Assembly (NCBI GenBank): GCA_012295275.1
Contig: CM022667.1
Coordinates: 15,943,766-16,007,765 of the forward strand
Reading direction: 5' to 3'
DNA length: 64,000 nt
From: Chrysomallon squamiferum
Taxonomy: Eukaryota > Mollusca > Gastropoda > Neomphalida > Peltospiridae
In this document: positions 33,326 through 63,860 of the stretch, piece by piece
How positions within the stretch are numbered: position 1 is the stretch's first letter
How the letters are laid out: every line of letters begins with the position of its first letter
Program-made: the position numbers and the translations under genes
Notes under the pieces: model-generated
The model's database searches: none
Told to the model about the DNA's origin: nothing
What the model saw: the letters and a program-made list of their open reading frames with translations, nothing else

Positions 33326-33997
33326 TTTTAAATTAATAAACAATGATAACAGCTCAACAAGAAAGGGGAAATGCTGAAAATTTATAACCAATTTAACTTT
33401 ATAGGGCATACTAGCAAACATAGATACTAAATTGTATATTCTGCTCAAGTATTTTTTTTGAAATTTGGTTTATATGTTTAATATCCCCATTTGATGTACA
33501 ATTTAATTTTCAAGCAGTTTTGACTGCATATTTCTAAACAGATATTATCAGTTATCAACTGCAGACATCCGTTAAACATAAGTGTCATTAAAAACAAACA
33601 TCTGAAAATTTGGGATACACTTTCATTTTATTACAAAAAATGAAATCAATACCTTTTTAATGAACATTTTAACAGCCTTTTATTTAAGAAAACACTGGAA
33701 GTGAACTACAGAAGTATGTCAGAACTTAGAAAATAATTGTACTTCATTGTCCCTTGCAGCTTTAATTAGTTTCAGGAGTATATATGAATACGACATGCCT
33801 GATATGGCTGGTAGTTAAACAGCAGTGAAGAACCACAAAACATGAACTTGAAAATTAGTATTATTTAGAACATATGTACACTTAAAAAAAAAAATTGTAA
33901 CATTTATATGGTTGTTTCCAGATCTTTATATTTTTTGTTTATGCTAAACATTGATTTAACTGAGTATGATACAGGTTGATTCATTAAAATCTCAGTT

Positions 33998-36900
33998 TTA
34001 TTTTATTCCGTATCTTGTTGGAGATGGTGTTGCAAAATTAATAGGATGTGGAACAGACCTGTGAAAAAAATGAGAAAAAGTAATTACACACAAACAAAAA
34101 CACACATGCGCATTAAAGTAAAATGAGACAAAAAAACAACAATAAAACAACATATGTACACATCAAAAATGGAAAAAGAAACAAAACATTTAGTGTTTTT
34201 TCAAGATGAATAGACAATTTGGATATTAAACATTTCAAGCTATTCATCTGAATAAGTAAGTATGAATGAATATTTGTTTAATAACTATGTAACTGATCAT
34301 TTTCGCTATTTATTTTCCCATATTAAAACAAATTTTTTGGAAATGTTATTGCATTAAGATGAAAAATGTGTTTACTTACGTTGGTGTGCGCTGTATTTCC
34401 ATGTCTATTGGCGTACTGCGTGTGGTGCCTGTAAAAACAAAATTTAAAAACTTTTTTATTAGTTTATAATACTACAAAAGTTGATATAATACTGATATAG
34501 CTATCAATATCAACTACATTACTTCTAGTATCTCCAATACAAATGCTATTATTACTAATATCAGAAACTATTTTTATTATTTCAACAGTTATAAATTAAT
34601 TTGTAACTTGACATAAGTTTATTAGCAGCAAAGATGGTACAACAAAAACTTTAAAACAGTTGTATGGATATTCAATCCATTTGATACTGAAAATGCCATT
34701 AACAGTCTTACAATCTTATCCATGAGTCTTAACATTAAAGTTGTTTTCTTTTTACTCTAAACCCAATAATTCCCAAAGTTTTAGTTTTCCAGTCCCTTAG
34801 CCTTTTGTCTTCATCTTCAAAACACTCAGCACAGTTCTATAATTCCATGCAGTCAGTCCAATTTATCTGTCTATATATTTAATCTATCTGTTTGAATGAA
34901 AGGTGAGAGAACCTGCAAATTAATAATCCTCATCACCATTTTTGAAATTCCTGCTGTCCCATGAGTGCAATATTTGTAAACTTTGTTAACCACTGTTCTG
35001 AACAAGGAAAACAAAAATATCTTTAGTTCACATCACTCAATAATGATATTAGATTTAAAGAGTTACATATATTTTACCTATTCTTCCACCACAGGGTGGT
35101 GTTCTGACTGACACACGACCTGGAGCTATTGAACATGGAGGAGTTCCAACCTGAAACATTGACCAATTATACTATTTTATAATAGCTTTTAGTTAATTTG
35201 CCTATCACAATATGACATCATTTCACTTTCTCAAATCACACACACCAAATATATTACATAAAGGACTGTTTCAAAAATAATATAATTTAATTTGTAAATT
35301 ATAATAAATGGTAACTAAATGAAAGTACAAAAATATGGAATTTTATTTATATTTTTTTTTTACAAATAATAAAGTAAAATTTAAAATATTATAGTTTGAA
35401 AATAAGACTTTTGGTTATTAAAAGACTTTAATTTTGTACAGTAAATATTTATAAAAAAAACCCCACAAAAAAAAAAAAAAAACCACCATAAAACAAACAA
35501 AAAACACAACAACCTCAAAACAAAAACAAAAGACAAACAAAACAAAAAATATAATAATATATGTATATAATGATACTTGCATATGTATTGTTCATTTTCT
35601 TTACCTGTGAACCAAGCTGAGACCTGAAAAAAAAAATAAAAAAAATAAAAAAAAATTCAAATTGTGACACTCAATTTTGTGACAGATTTAGTACATAGGG
35701 ATATAAAACAAATCAGAGACAGACTGTTGCAGCAAGGAGAGCAAACAACAAAGTGGATATAACCCAACCTACTTACTGTAAATGTGGACAAAACCTCGAC
35801 CTGACAGAGTGGACATTTTGCCAGAAATATGTCCACATATCCACCTGTGTCTCTGCCTCTCTCATAAACACTCACAATGACATACATATAATATACAAAT
35901 TTATTTCCTTAATACTCACTGCAGAGCAGCGTTAATTCTGTTAAGATATGGCAACGGAGATTTACCAGGTGAATCTGTTTAAAAGAAATTAATTCTCATG
36001 ATGAAGTTTTATTTATTTATTCATACACCATTAAATATAATGAATAAACGTGTGCAATTATATGATTTAAAAGATCACTGAAAAAAGAAAAGAATAAAAG
36101 ACAAAACCATTCTTATATATGTATTACTGGAAAGATCCCTTTAACAGTTAATATAATAATAATTTATGGAGGTTATGTACTTTCCTATTAATTTTATTTG
36201 ACTGAATATGAAAAATACAAAGGGTTTTAAATTTCAAAGTGCAATTGCTTTGTAGACTTACCTCGATGAGCTGGTGAAGATGACATCTTACTTGGTGTTC
36301 CAGGTCTGAAGCATGAAGACAAAAATAATAGTTACAACAGCAGTTATAACAAAAACAACATTAATAATGAATGTAATAAACTGTTTCTATTAATAATAAA
36401 AATAAGATTATAACAAAAATAAGAAGAAAAGATAAAATACCATTTTTATTAATATCAATATATATCAAAATAATTAGATTATGAAAAATAAAATAAAATA
36501 TCCATTAATAATATTTATACAACTGCAAATTTTATGTTAAGCTTTTTAAGTGTAGTTTAAAGAAATATTTTAAAAGGACAGATTAAATACATTCAGTATA
36601 TTAACATAAATTTTAAAAACCTAACAACAATGGAATTATTAAGACACAAATTAAAAAATTTGTTTATAAATTTTGTTTAAAATGTTAACAAAATAAAGAT
36701 GAACCGAGATCGACTTATTACTTTCAGTTAAATGTATGAAGATCAAAAAATAAATAAATAAAAATGAATACTATTAAATGAAACAAATTAAAATTATATT
36801 AAGAATATAAAGCAGTTGTTTTTAATTACCTTGAATGACTTCCTAAACCCTAAAATTAAAAAATAAATCATTCTACATTGTTTTCCATTAAATTACAATT

Positions 36901-37174
36901 TTCTACAATAAAATTAAATAAGAAAGGAAATAATGTCAGAACAATTAAAATGTTGAAGGTTGTAAATTCTTCTCCATAATTTAGTGACAGATTCACAGAA
37001 TGTAATAAAAAGTAAAACTCTGACAATCAGAAATAAATTATATATATATATAAACAACAACTATATATAACAATAATAATTCCTGAAAATATATTGAAAT
37101 TACCTTCTCAGATATCAACCGTTTCAAATATGAATTCTCTTCCCTTAATTTAATAATCTCTCTGAAAATAAATG

Positions 37175-37220
<46 letters not shown>

Positions 37221-38816
37221 AGAAAAGAATAAATGAATGAATGAATGAATGTTTAATGGTACCCCAGCACAAAGAAAAGAATAAATCTCATTTTCCTAAG
37301 CAAAATAAAATAACAATCCATATTTAATTATATGAATTAACAAAAATCTGTTTTATCAAAAACTAACAAAAAAAAGAAAGGTATATAAAAATATACATGT
37401 TTTCCTTACCTTTCAAGGCTCTGCAAACATGAGCTATATTTTTCTGCTTTTCTGACATACTCTTCTTGTTTCAAAAGCTGAATTAGAATAATTTTTATAT
37501 GGCATGACTAACAGAAATGTTTAATGGCTTTTTCATACCAAACAGATGGAGACTACACACACAAACACACACACACGCATATGTGCTCACACTAAATTAT
37601 ATATTCATCTTACTTTCTCACGGATATGTGAAGTAAGCCTTTTTCTGTGGTTTTTCTGAAAATCAAAAACCTGAAAAAAGCAAATCATATTATCTGTTTA
37701 AATTATCATAAAAGCATAATAAAGGACATATACATGTCTTTTTATTTACAGTCATAAAAAATATATTAATTTGATTCTTAATAGATGACAAAAAGAAATT
37801 TTAAACATTATTTAGCATAAATTTTAAAGATTTTGTTGTTACTTCCAAACTATTTAATTTCAAATAACTGTTATGCATGTAATCACTAACATTATTTGAA
37901 AATATATTTATTATATGGTAAAAAAAAATATATACCAAGCAGGTAAATATATTTGTAACTAGTAATGAAAAAGATTAAATAATAAAAATGTCACCTGTAT
38001 TATTTGTTTCTGATACTTTCTTAAAAGATCCATTGGATCAGTGAAAAACACTTCAACATCTGGTTTCAGCTGAAATACACATTTCAGTAAATTTTGTCCC
38101 AGGTTTAGAATAAGACTTTTTTGTTTTATATATAATTCTATAATAAATTATGTAAACAGCAAAGTGTTTAACAAAATATTAATAATAAAATAATAATTGA
38201 ATATAAAGGAAAATAAATGAAGGAAAATAAATGATATCAGTTCTGTCAAACCAAAGAATGAAAGATGTAAAATTTAGTGATTAATCAGGAATATTTGATA
38301 GTTAATATAATTTAGGTTAATAAGTTACAGACCTTGCCTGTCAGTGGAATAGTTGAACATTTGGCACCACACATTCTGCATTTCTCTTTAGTTCCTACAA
38401 TAACCATTGTCATTTGTTACAATTTTTGCACATGAGTAAATAAATAAATACTATAAAAGGTACAGATATGAGTTCTTGAAATCATTTCACTTTCAGAACT
38501 GAACTAAAACTATGTTAATTTGTTCTTTAGCACATTACTGTTTGTCAACAGTTTTATCATTTCTTAAATGTATGCGTTCACATGTTCATTCTGGTCAATA
38601 AATCGAAATAAATTAGTTAAATAATAACTCGATTTAAATTATAAACTTTTTAACATCGATAAGTTGGAAGAGGCCATATTTTAATTACTACTAAATTCTT
38701 ATCGACACACCTGATTCCAAACAATCTGCACAATACATGTGACCACAGCTTGTGAGAAAAAACTTCAGGCCATTTCCAGGTTGCAAGAAACACTGGTTAC
38801 AATGAAGCCAGTCCAT
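33998..38816 (-). CDS. RNF212: RNF212/RNF212B-like meiotic RING-finger protein (ZIP3 family)
   Basis: ZIP3-family RING proteins act as SUMO or ubiquitin E3 ligases on synapsed chromosomes and choose crossover sites. Thirteen small exons in gene order: 38816-38711, 38394-38333, 38069-37995, 37670-37614, 37477-37410, 37161-37104, 36849-36830, 36305-36262, 35974-35920, 35623-35605, 35150-35078, 34428-34380, 34058-33998. The CDS of 747 nt encodes 248 aa. The N-terminal RING (about residues 1-50) opens [10 protein letters not shown] and continues [10 protein letters not shown] and CRMCGAKC. A charged, probably coiled-coil region with NHRKRL and [10 protein letters not shown] follows, then a Ser/Thr/Pro-rich tail. 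The start resembles RNF212B and the middle resembles RNF212, so it may predate that vertebrate duplication. Exons of 20 and 19 nt encode tail pieces. AATAAA overlaps the stop codon. Confidence 0.9.
37178..37213. repeat. (AT)n microsatellite in RNF212 intron
   Basis: About 17 AT dinucleotides close to the acceptor of the exon ending at 37161. Confidence 0.9.
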
Positions 38817-39518
38817 GAAGAATTCCGTACTTCCGTTTTAATCAAATACCAAAGCAGACGATAAAAATTATAATTGGCGCCATTTAAATCTTTTAAAAAT
38901 ATTTTGAAGTTGTCTCCCTTCCAGAGTTATTGTACTCGCTCGATGTCATTGACAAAACAAAAATAAACCAAAAAAACACAGCTTTACTACGCATAGCCTA
39001 ATTATTGATAAATAATAATCATAATAATAATTATTATTATTATATTTTAAATTTGGCTTTGTAATGCACAATTTGCTTTATAATATATATAAAAAAAATA
39101 AAAAAATAAAAAATAAAACATATTTCTGAAAACATAATAAAAAAACATTTTTATTTTTTTATTTTATTTTGAGTCTCAATCCTGATCCTACTTTGCCAAC
39201 CAAAAAATATATGTTTGTTAATTATTAAATACTTTGCTTGCATTCTCTCTCAGATTATATATAAATAATTGATATTTAAAGATTTGCAATTTTTTTTTTT
39301 CAATCATTATTCATTTACATTTGTTATTAATTTACCTCGTTGAATCTAAAGGGCAAAAATACTTTGCAAAAAACATTAGTTATTATTACTTAAACGTATT
39401 TAGAATATTAAAATATGCAGAGCTTCTGTATTTATTCTGTTATCAAACATTTCTTGATATCAAACACATGAACATACGCAAATATCAGAACAACACAAAT
39501 GAACAAATAACAGTTCTT
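38817..39518. other. Intergenic space between DPM1 and RNF212 (RNF212 promoter side)
   Basis: No exon is seen. The part next to RNF212 holds ACTTCCG (ETS-like) and a minus-strand AAGGGAGACAACTTC (38906-38920) about 90 bases before the start codon. The rest is A+T-rich simple sequence. Confidence 0.5.
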
Positions 39519-39524
39519 TTTATT
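39519..39524 (-). terminator. Polyadenylation signal of DPM1
   Basis: The minus strand reads AATAAA 27 bases after the DPM1 stop codon (39551-39553), implying a very short 3' UTR. Confidence 0.5.
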
Positions 39525-39550
39525 CAGAAAATTGCACATAACATATTTGG

Positions 39551-57326
<17,776 letters not shown>

Positions 57327-57375
57327 ACTGTTCAGAACAGCTGTGCACAAAATATTTTATATCCATAATAGAAAG

Positions 57376-57381
57376 AATAAA
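57376..57381 (+). terminator. Candidate polyadenylation signal of NSMAF
   Basis: AATAAA 50 bases after the stop codon at 57324-57326. Another hexamer near 58066 could give a longer 3' UTR. Confidence 0.4.
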
Positions 57382-57460
57382 TAGTGATACTGATCAAAAG
57401 AAATGCTCTGATTCAGTATTTAGTGAACTGACTAGAGGGTTACAGACTCAGTCCTAAAGA

Positions 57461-57625
57461 CTGTAGCTTAGTGGTTAGAACTTTCAGCTGAGTACAAAGT
57501 GGTCATCATTGGATCCACAGTAAGTTAAATAGGCCATTTCCCATTCCAAATATAATCCACCATTTGGGGCTATTTCCATTTATGCCAGAGCTTCACAAAT
57601 ACTTACAAGTGATAGTAGTTATGTC
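57461..57625 (+). mobile_element. Decayed tRNA-derived SINE
   Basis: TAGCTTAGTGGTTAGA (from 57464) matches an RNA polymerase III A box of the tRNA type. About 45 bases on, CATTGGATCC (57508-57517) is a weakened B box. The body that follows (GGCCATTTCCCATTCC, later CCATTTGGGGCTATTTCC) resembles, from memory, the conserved body of SINEs widespread in molluscs. No poly-A tail or target-site duplication was identified, so this is an old copy. Confidence 0.5.
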
Positions 57626-58752
57626 CTCTTCTCTCCTAGAAATGTGCATAAAAAAATACTTTGCAGCTAGTGAAGACAGAAAAATAATTATTGTCATTAA
57701 ATTTACCAAATTTTAATTCTAACTTTCAGAAATTACATTGCCTATTTAGCCTTGAGGATGTAGTAAGCTCCATTTCCCATTGTATTTTATTTGTTTATTG
57801 TTATTGTGCACCAATATCATTAAATGTATCAAATTTTTATTTTAACTTTCTCAGAATTCTAGTCTAGTCTTCAGAATACAGCAAGTTCTGTTTTTCATTT
57901 TTATAGTTTTCGTTTTTGTTATTTCACTATCTTAACCTGATATTTATCAGCCATTAAAATAGGGCATTTTTATGAAATGTTAATCACAATACTGTAGTTT
58001 TGGGGGGTTTTTTTATAAATATATTTTGCTTAATGTCTTTTGATTGATTATTTGATTTTGCACTAATAAAGAAGTATGATGACAAAATTAAACCTGGGGA
58101 AAGCTGCCATATTGACTTCCTTCATCACATTTTGTGAGTAACATATAGTAAGACAACCGAAGTAACTGACGGATGTGACAATTTTCATTTTTTAATTTGT
58201 TACCTAGGCAGTTAGTTCAAATAGAATTCTGTGCTTTCAGTTATTCCTATTCATTCCAGAAATTAAGTAATTAAAATATCCTTAAAAGGCTTTGTCATTA
58301 AATATAACCAATACAGCGTAAGAAAAGGTTAAGCTAAATTCAATAGCTGTAATGGTCAGTAAAGATTCTCAGAAACTGAATTTATGTTTTATGAATGGGA
58401 ATAGCATTTTCTGTATATAATTACATATAATATTGCAGTTTTTGCTGAATATATCAAATAATCATTTTCTTGCAAATCACTGCATGTGCCAAAATGTTAT
58501 ATATGAATATTATTTTTATATTCAACTAGATGTATTATAAATGGCATAAATGTTTGTAGAATTATTTTTAAAATTATTTTATGGGATTTATATGGTGCTG
58601 TAATAAAAATTAAAAAAATAAAAACTTTATACATCAATAAATTTTCTATTTTAAACATCACCAGGTATTTACTGTTTTTTTAAATGTGTGTTTGTAGTTT
58701 TAAATTTATGCCATCTTTTTCATGATTTTCATGCTGAATTTAATATCTGGTC

Positions 58753-58814
58753 ATTATAATTTTAAAATAAGAAGCATCTGGTAAACTAGATTCTTCTTAT
58801 TTTAAAATTATAAT
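58753..58814. repeat. Perfect 22-bp inverted repeat with 18-base loop
   Basis: The arms 58753-58774 (ATTATAATTTTAAAATAAGA then AG) and 58793-58814 are exact reverse complements. The loop is 58775-58792. The stem is A+T-rich with a GAAG/CTTC end next to the loop. It lies about 1.4 kb after the NSMAF stop. Confidence 0.9.
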
Positions 58815-59507
58815 TATCAGTCATATTGATATTATTTATTTATTTATATATTGTTTGTAAAAATAAAAATAAATGAAATTATTATTTTAACTGTATTAAA
58901 AATTGCGTTTCTAGGGAGTTTGTCTTCTGTGTTTGAGAAACCAGTCTTTGTTTTAGTTTTAATAGATTGTTACATTATGCGAATAAATATATTTTTCTGA
59001 CAATCTGTACTATTTCCTTTGTCTAATTACAGATATTGGGCTAAAAAGCAGAAAATAATTTCTGTTCAAACGTTTAAATTCATATTTAGTATTATCCATA
59101 TTATATATGAATTGATTAAAAAAAAGAGAGGCATACAAGGATTGTAAACAAATTACACATCTTGGTAGTAAGAGTAAATTATTCCATGGTTGCCTACTTT
59201 CAGACCATAAAGGTAATATTTTATTGTTAGAAACAGTTGGGCACCTACATCAAAATAATGAAATGAACCATATAAAACATATAAACTATGTGAACTAACC
59301 AATTTATAATATGAATAATTAGGACCATCTTCACTACTGGAAATAGAAAAGAATCTTGCATTAGAATTTACTTCTGACTTCATGTACCATTTTAAATAAA
59401 AATAGAAACGTTTATGATATGTCTTCACTTTTTTAGGTATATAAATTGATCTGGTGTAATATTTAAAATATCTGAGTCATCTGAACAGTAATTAAAGTAA
59501 ATATCAC

Positions 59508-59553
<46 letters not shown>

Positions 59554-59805
59554 TACAAACAGCTGTTCGTATTGTTTGGTTTGTTGTTTTTTTTCGTTTT
59601 TTAATTTTCAGTTTTTTCTTTGTTATCTATCTATATATAGATATAGATATGTATGTACATGCGCGTGCGTGTGTGTCTCTGTAAGCTGTCTTATAACACA
59701 TATATTTTCCTTAGGCATTAGCGAAGAATATAAAATTATATATAGGTTAAAGCTCCTACTATAAGGAGGAAAATAATATACGCACGAATGTATTTAGAAT
59801 TTTCG

Positions 59806-59848
59806 TTTCCGGTTTAGGCTTGGTGCTTTTCGGTGTCTTGGGAAATTG
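59806..59848 (+). promoter_or_regulatory. Possible promoter and noncoding first exon of a further gene
   Basis: TTTCCGG (59806-59812, ETS-like) is followed by CTTTTCGG (from 59826), a pyrimidine-rich start like those of translation-related genes, and then a good donor ATTG/GTAAGC at 59848/59849. The block is G+C-richer than its surroundings. No downstream exon is certain, so the gene, if real, extends beyond the window. Confidence 0.3.
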
Positions 59849-60351
59849 GTAAGCATTTTGTTTTGCACTGATTCATTTCTGATAAATAATAAACAAATTT
59901 TTCACCATCATTTTCTGTGCAATGTTTATTTGTAACCTATTGTTTGCAGCTGCAATAACCAAAACAGCCCCAACAACAACAGGATAGTTTAAATACCATA
60001 GCATAGGTATCTGTTCTAAAAATAGATTTGTGTATCAGCTTAACATGATCTTTACAAGATGCAAACCGATAAAGATTAATGCAGTTGCACGAGCTGTTGA
60101 GTCGTCATTTATTTTGGTTCTGTGACAATTGATTTACCGAAGCTAAAGTTGAGTATTGGTATCTGATTACCTATATGTAATGAACAGTACATTACTAGAT
60201 CAGTACATGTAACATTGTAAGCAGATGGGATTACCGATTTACTCAGTTACTGAGTTACAGTGAGTACTCAGAGTAGCCTTTTATTTAAAATTTAAATAAT
60301 ATTTAAGGATAACGTTATTTCATGAATCCGAAATATTTTTTCTGTGTACAG

Positions 60352-60379
60352 TTCATCCAATGTCAACAATTCGTGAAAG
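60352..60379 (+). other. Possible short second exon with start codon
   Basis: The acceptor TGTGTACAG is followed by 28 bases and the donor AAAG/GTACAA. ATG at 60360-60362 would open MSTIRE and pass on in phase 2. It could join the noncoding exon ending at 59848. No family is recognised from six residues, and chance is a serious alternative. Confidence 0.2.
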
Positions 60380-63100
60380 GTACAAAAGATTTCTGTTATA
60401 ATTTATATACAAAGAATGAATTGTTTAGACAGATTTGTCATTTGTCAGTTCTCTCAGTTGTACACTCAAGGCATTTGTTAAATAACATGATAGATAATTA
60501 GGACCTCATGTTAGTGTCTGTTTTCATTAAAGTTGATCAATTAGTCAGGTATTTTATTATGAATACTAATTGGTGTAAAACACCACACCATCACCATTGA
60601 TTTGGTTGTGTTGTTAAAGGAATTAAGAATATCTCATTTACACTTGTGTTAATTTCATAATCTGACAGCTTTAGAAGAAATATGATAACTAAATAACATG
60701 TAGATTAATACAAATATTATTTTGTTGTTAAGTCATTTGTTAATTAAAAAACAATATATTTTATCATTCTATATTGAGATCAGGGAACTGGACCCATGGC
60801 TTAGATTTGCTTTTTTCCCACATACTGTTTAACAGATTTTATTATTGTTATCTTATTTTTCAGTGATATGAATTTTTGTTTTTCTAATGTCATAAGTGCA
60901 TTGCAAAAGAATAGTTAAGAAAATTATTTCTTGTTTGGGCATTTGGTCTTAAAATATTTTGACAGTTTCATATATTTACACTATTACCTATACCAGTTTT
61001 CCAGAATATCAGGAAAACATGGGTACATCATTATTATGTACAATGAAAAACCAAGATACAAAGAATAAGAAATGTAAATAGCACAGATAGACACTATATT
61101 TTCACCACTCAACTTACACAAATATAATGTACCTGCAAACACTAAATGTATACTAAATAGCATACTGTACAAAATAAACAATAAAAATAAACATACAGTA
61201 AAAAAAAAGAAAAATAATAATAACAATAATAATACAAACAAATAAATAAAAAAACTGATCAGAATTACTGTCATGATCTTCACTCTGTTTTCCTTCTGTC
61301 CAAAACAACATAAACTGTGAAACAGAAAGGATATTAACTGAACTGCCTCTTACTTCCAGCCAACATATGTATGAAACAGTGTACATGGAGAAATGTATAG
61401 CTGGGACCACTGTATAGGCCTACATGTTTTTAATGGTCAGAAACTGAGATTAGATTAGTTTATTGGTCAGAAACTGAGATTAGAAATTATTATAGAGGAC
61501 CATGTATGATATATACTTTTCAGTAAATATTTGGTCAGTATAGCATCATGAATAGCTCTGCATATTTTAGAAATGGACTGTATACATTTTCTATCCATAT
61601 CTTTTTACTAAAATCTGCAGGTCATTCTTGAAAACCAAAATTGTGTTAAATTTATCACTGTTTATTACAGAATGAAGTTTTAAAAGTCCCAATTCTCTAA
61701 GTTTGACATCTTTTTGACATGTGAAGTGTCTCTTCTGATGAGTTTTGAGTTTCGTGCAGTTGTGCACATTTGTGCCCATTGTTAAGTATGAATCATTGAA
61801 TGTGTATTTAGTTTGAGGTACAGCGTTAATATAGTTCAGGAAATAAAAAATTTGAATATGTTTTCTGACATTCTATTAGAATAATAATCAGTGATTCTTT
61901 TAAAAATATATATTAGCTAATGATTAAAACTGCTCACTTTTGTTTTGTCATTATATATTCTTACATGTGATATTTGAATTTTTTGTTGTTGTTGTTTTTA
62001 ATTTCTTCAAAGACAAAAGTAAGAACTAAAGTCCTTACTCCGTAAATCCCTTAAAAATCCCAAACAGACAACAACAACATTATCCTCTTAAGAATAACTA
62101 TCCTTGTTTTTCAGCCACTTAAAACCCCCCAGATCTTTACAATCAATGAAACTAAAATTTTTGAAACTATTTAAACTCACTATTAGTATAATTATTTTTC
62201 TTTTACAAAACAGATAAAGCCAGAACCTGCCATTTTTATTGAATACTTTTCTACTTAACTTTTTACTTGTGCCTCACTGCAGACATACATTGTCTTTCTC
62301 TCAAAAAAATAAAGTTGTGTCACATGGTGTAAAATATGTGTTAATGTTACAGGAAAATGTTTTAGGTGAACCACTTTTTCAGAGGCCACACAAATGAAAA
62401 CATATAAATCTGACAGCTTTCTTTATGTATCAAGCCGGATTCAAGGGCTCTTTGCCAAGAAATGGTTTCTGAGATACAATACACTAAGACTAATTGCTAG
62501 TATATGATTTAAGCCATTTGCAAGTCAGATTCTGATTTAGTGAAATGTCCATTTTAAAATCTTCAAACCAGTTTGTTACTGAAGAAGCAGTATTCTGTTT
62601 CTTGATAATCAAAATTAACAGTTTTAATATTTAATGTGTTACAAAACACTGTATTTTTTAACAACTGCATTATGTACCAAAATTGTTTTCTTGGAGGTAT
62701 TTTTGAATATATTTATAATCCATTTTGTCATCTATTTTTAATTTATGTGGGAGTATATTGCCTTCATATAACATTGGAGCTTTAATATGTTATAAGTCAT
62801 AGTTATAATGTTTTTTATATTACAAAGGCTTCTATATAAAATACATAATGCTATTACACTGCCAATATCTGGGTCACCTAAACCAATAATGTTGTTCTGC
62901 TGTCTGGTGTAACTGCCTGTGAACATGACTAAAATATTTGCTTTTATTTTATACACAAAATGTATGAATAGTATTCATGTGCTGAGCCAAAACTAAAAAA
63001 ACAAAAAACAAAACAAACAAAAACAACAATAATAAACATTAACAGAAAGTAAATTCTGGCATGATATAATATGATATGTTCTTTTATTATATGTCATTTG
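60380..63100. other. Noncoding right-hand region
   Basis: A+T-rich sequence with no recognisable exon on either strand. It includes a 21-bp direct repeat at 61434-61454 and 61464-61484. The short open frames are typical of A+T-rich noncoding DNA. Confidence 0.5.
61434..61484. repeat. 21-bp direct repeat at 30-bp spacing
   Basis: TGGTCAGAAACTGAGATTAG followed by A occurs at 61434-61454 and again at 61464-61484. This is a simple local duplication. Confidence 0.9.
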
Positions 63101-63197
63101 TCACATAATGTAATAATTTCATTTATCATGGATCCAGGGCTGATGTTATTACATTGTCAGCATGTAATACAGTTATTTAAAATTAACACAATTTTAA

Positions 63198-63228
<31 letters not shown>

Positions 63229-63326
63229 ATCAAGGTAAAAGAATTAGGACTAGAATATATAATAATTTCTAATTTTAATATTTCAATCTTTTGTACATGC
63301 TTTGAATAAGTTCAACATAGGTAATA

Positions 63327-63364
<38 letters not shown>

Positions 63365-63860
63365 TCTGTCATGACTGAGTATAGATAAAAATAGAAATGT
63401 CCTATTTTTTTTTTTTTTTTTTTTTTTTTTTCATTTGAAAGTCTTGTAAATAATATACATAATGTTGTTATAATTGTTATCAATATCTAAGTCATTTCCT
63501 CAGCTAGGCACAAATGAGTTTTATATTTTTATGTTTTTTGCTGGTGAACACAGGCAACCAAGTTTGGAGTAGAATAAATAATAATAATATTTCCTGTTTT
63601 CTATATTTCAAAGGCTTGCACATAATATTTAAAATATTAAATAATATTATCAATTTCGAGAGCTCATTTGCTAGACAAATTATTTATTATTATTATCTTT
63701 TATTTGTATTTTTTCTGTATTTCAAAGAATTTTACATTATAATATCTATATGCATAATATTATATCTGGGTCATTGCTTCAGCTAGGCAAATACAATTTT
63801 TTTTTCTCTTTATTTGGTGACCACAGTAACTGTGTATGGACTAGAATAAATAATGGACTA
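62815..63860. repeat. Diverged tandem array with poly-T tracts at the right edge
   Basis: GGACTAGAAT(A/T)(A/T)ATAAT-type segments occur at 63247, 63566 and 63838, about 320 and 270 bases apart. TCTAAGTCATTTCCTCAGCTAGGCA (63486-63510) and TCTGGGTCATTGCTTCAGCT (from 63765) are about 280 bases apart. TTTCAAAGGCTT-like blocks recur at about 62824, 63606 and 63718. Poly-T tracts lie at 63198-63225, 63331-63363 and 63405-63431. The array may continue past the window. Confidence 0.6.

Larger units (their letters stand above)
57382..59800. other. Intergenic region after NSMAF
   Basis: No confident exon. It contains a SINE remnant (57461-57625), a perfect hairpin (58753-58814) and an (AT)n tract at about 59515-59548. 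A minus-strand open frame at 59153-59428 has no recognisable family and is Tyr/Lys-rich, as expected of A+T-rich DNA. Confidence 0.6.

Noticed and set aside
59153-59428. 91-codon minus-strand ORF, MKTYHKRFYFYLKWYM and onwards
   Set aside because: Small acceptor- and donor-like sites occur within it, but no family is recognisable and the composition fits chance in A+T-rich DNA.
61591-61779. Minus-strand ORF with KTHQKRHFTCQK, suggestive of a zinc finger
   Set aside because: The Cys/His spacing of a zinc finger is absent and no neighbouring exon supports it.
63283-63483. Poly-Lys ORF
   Set aside because: It is a translation of poly-T tracts.
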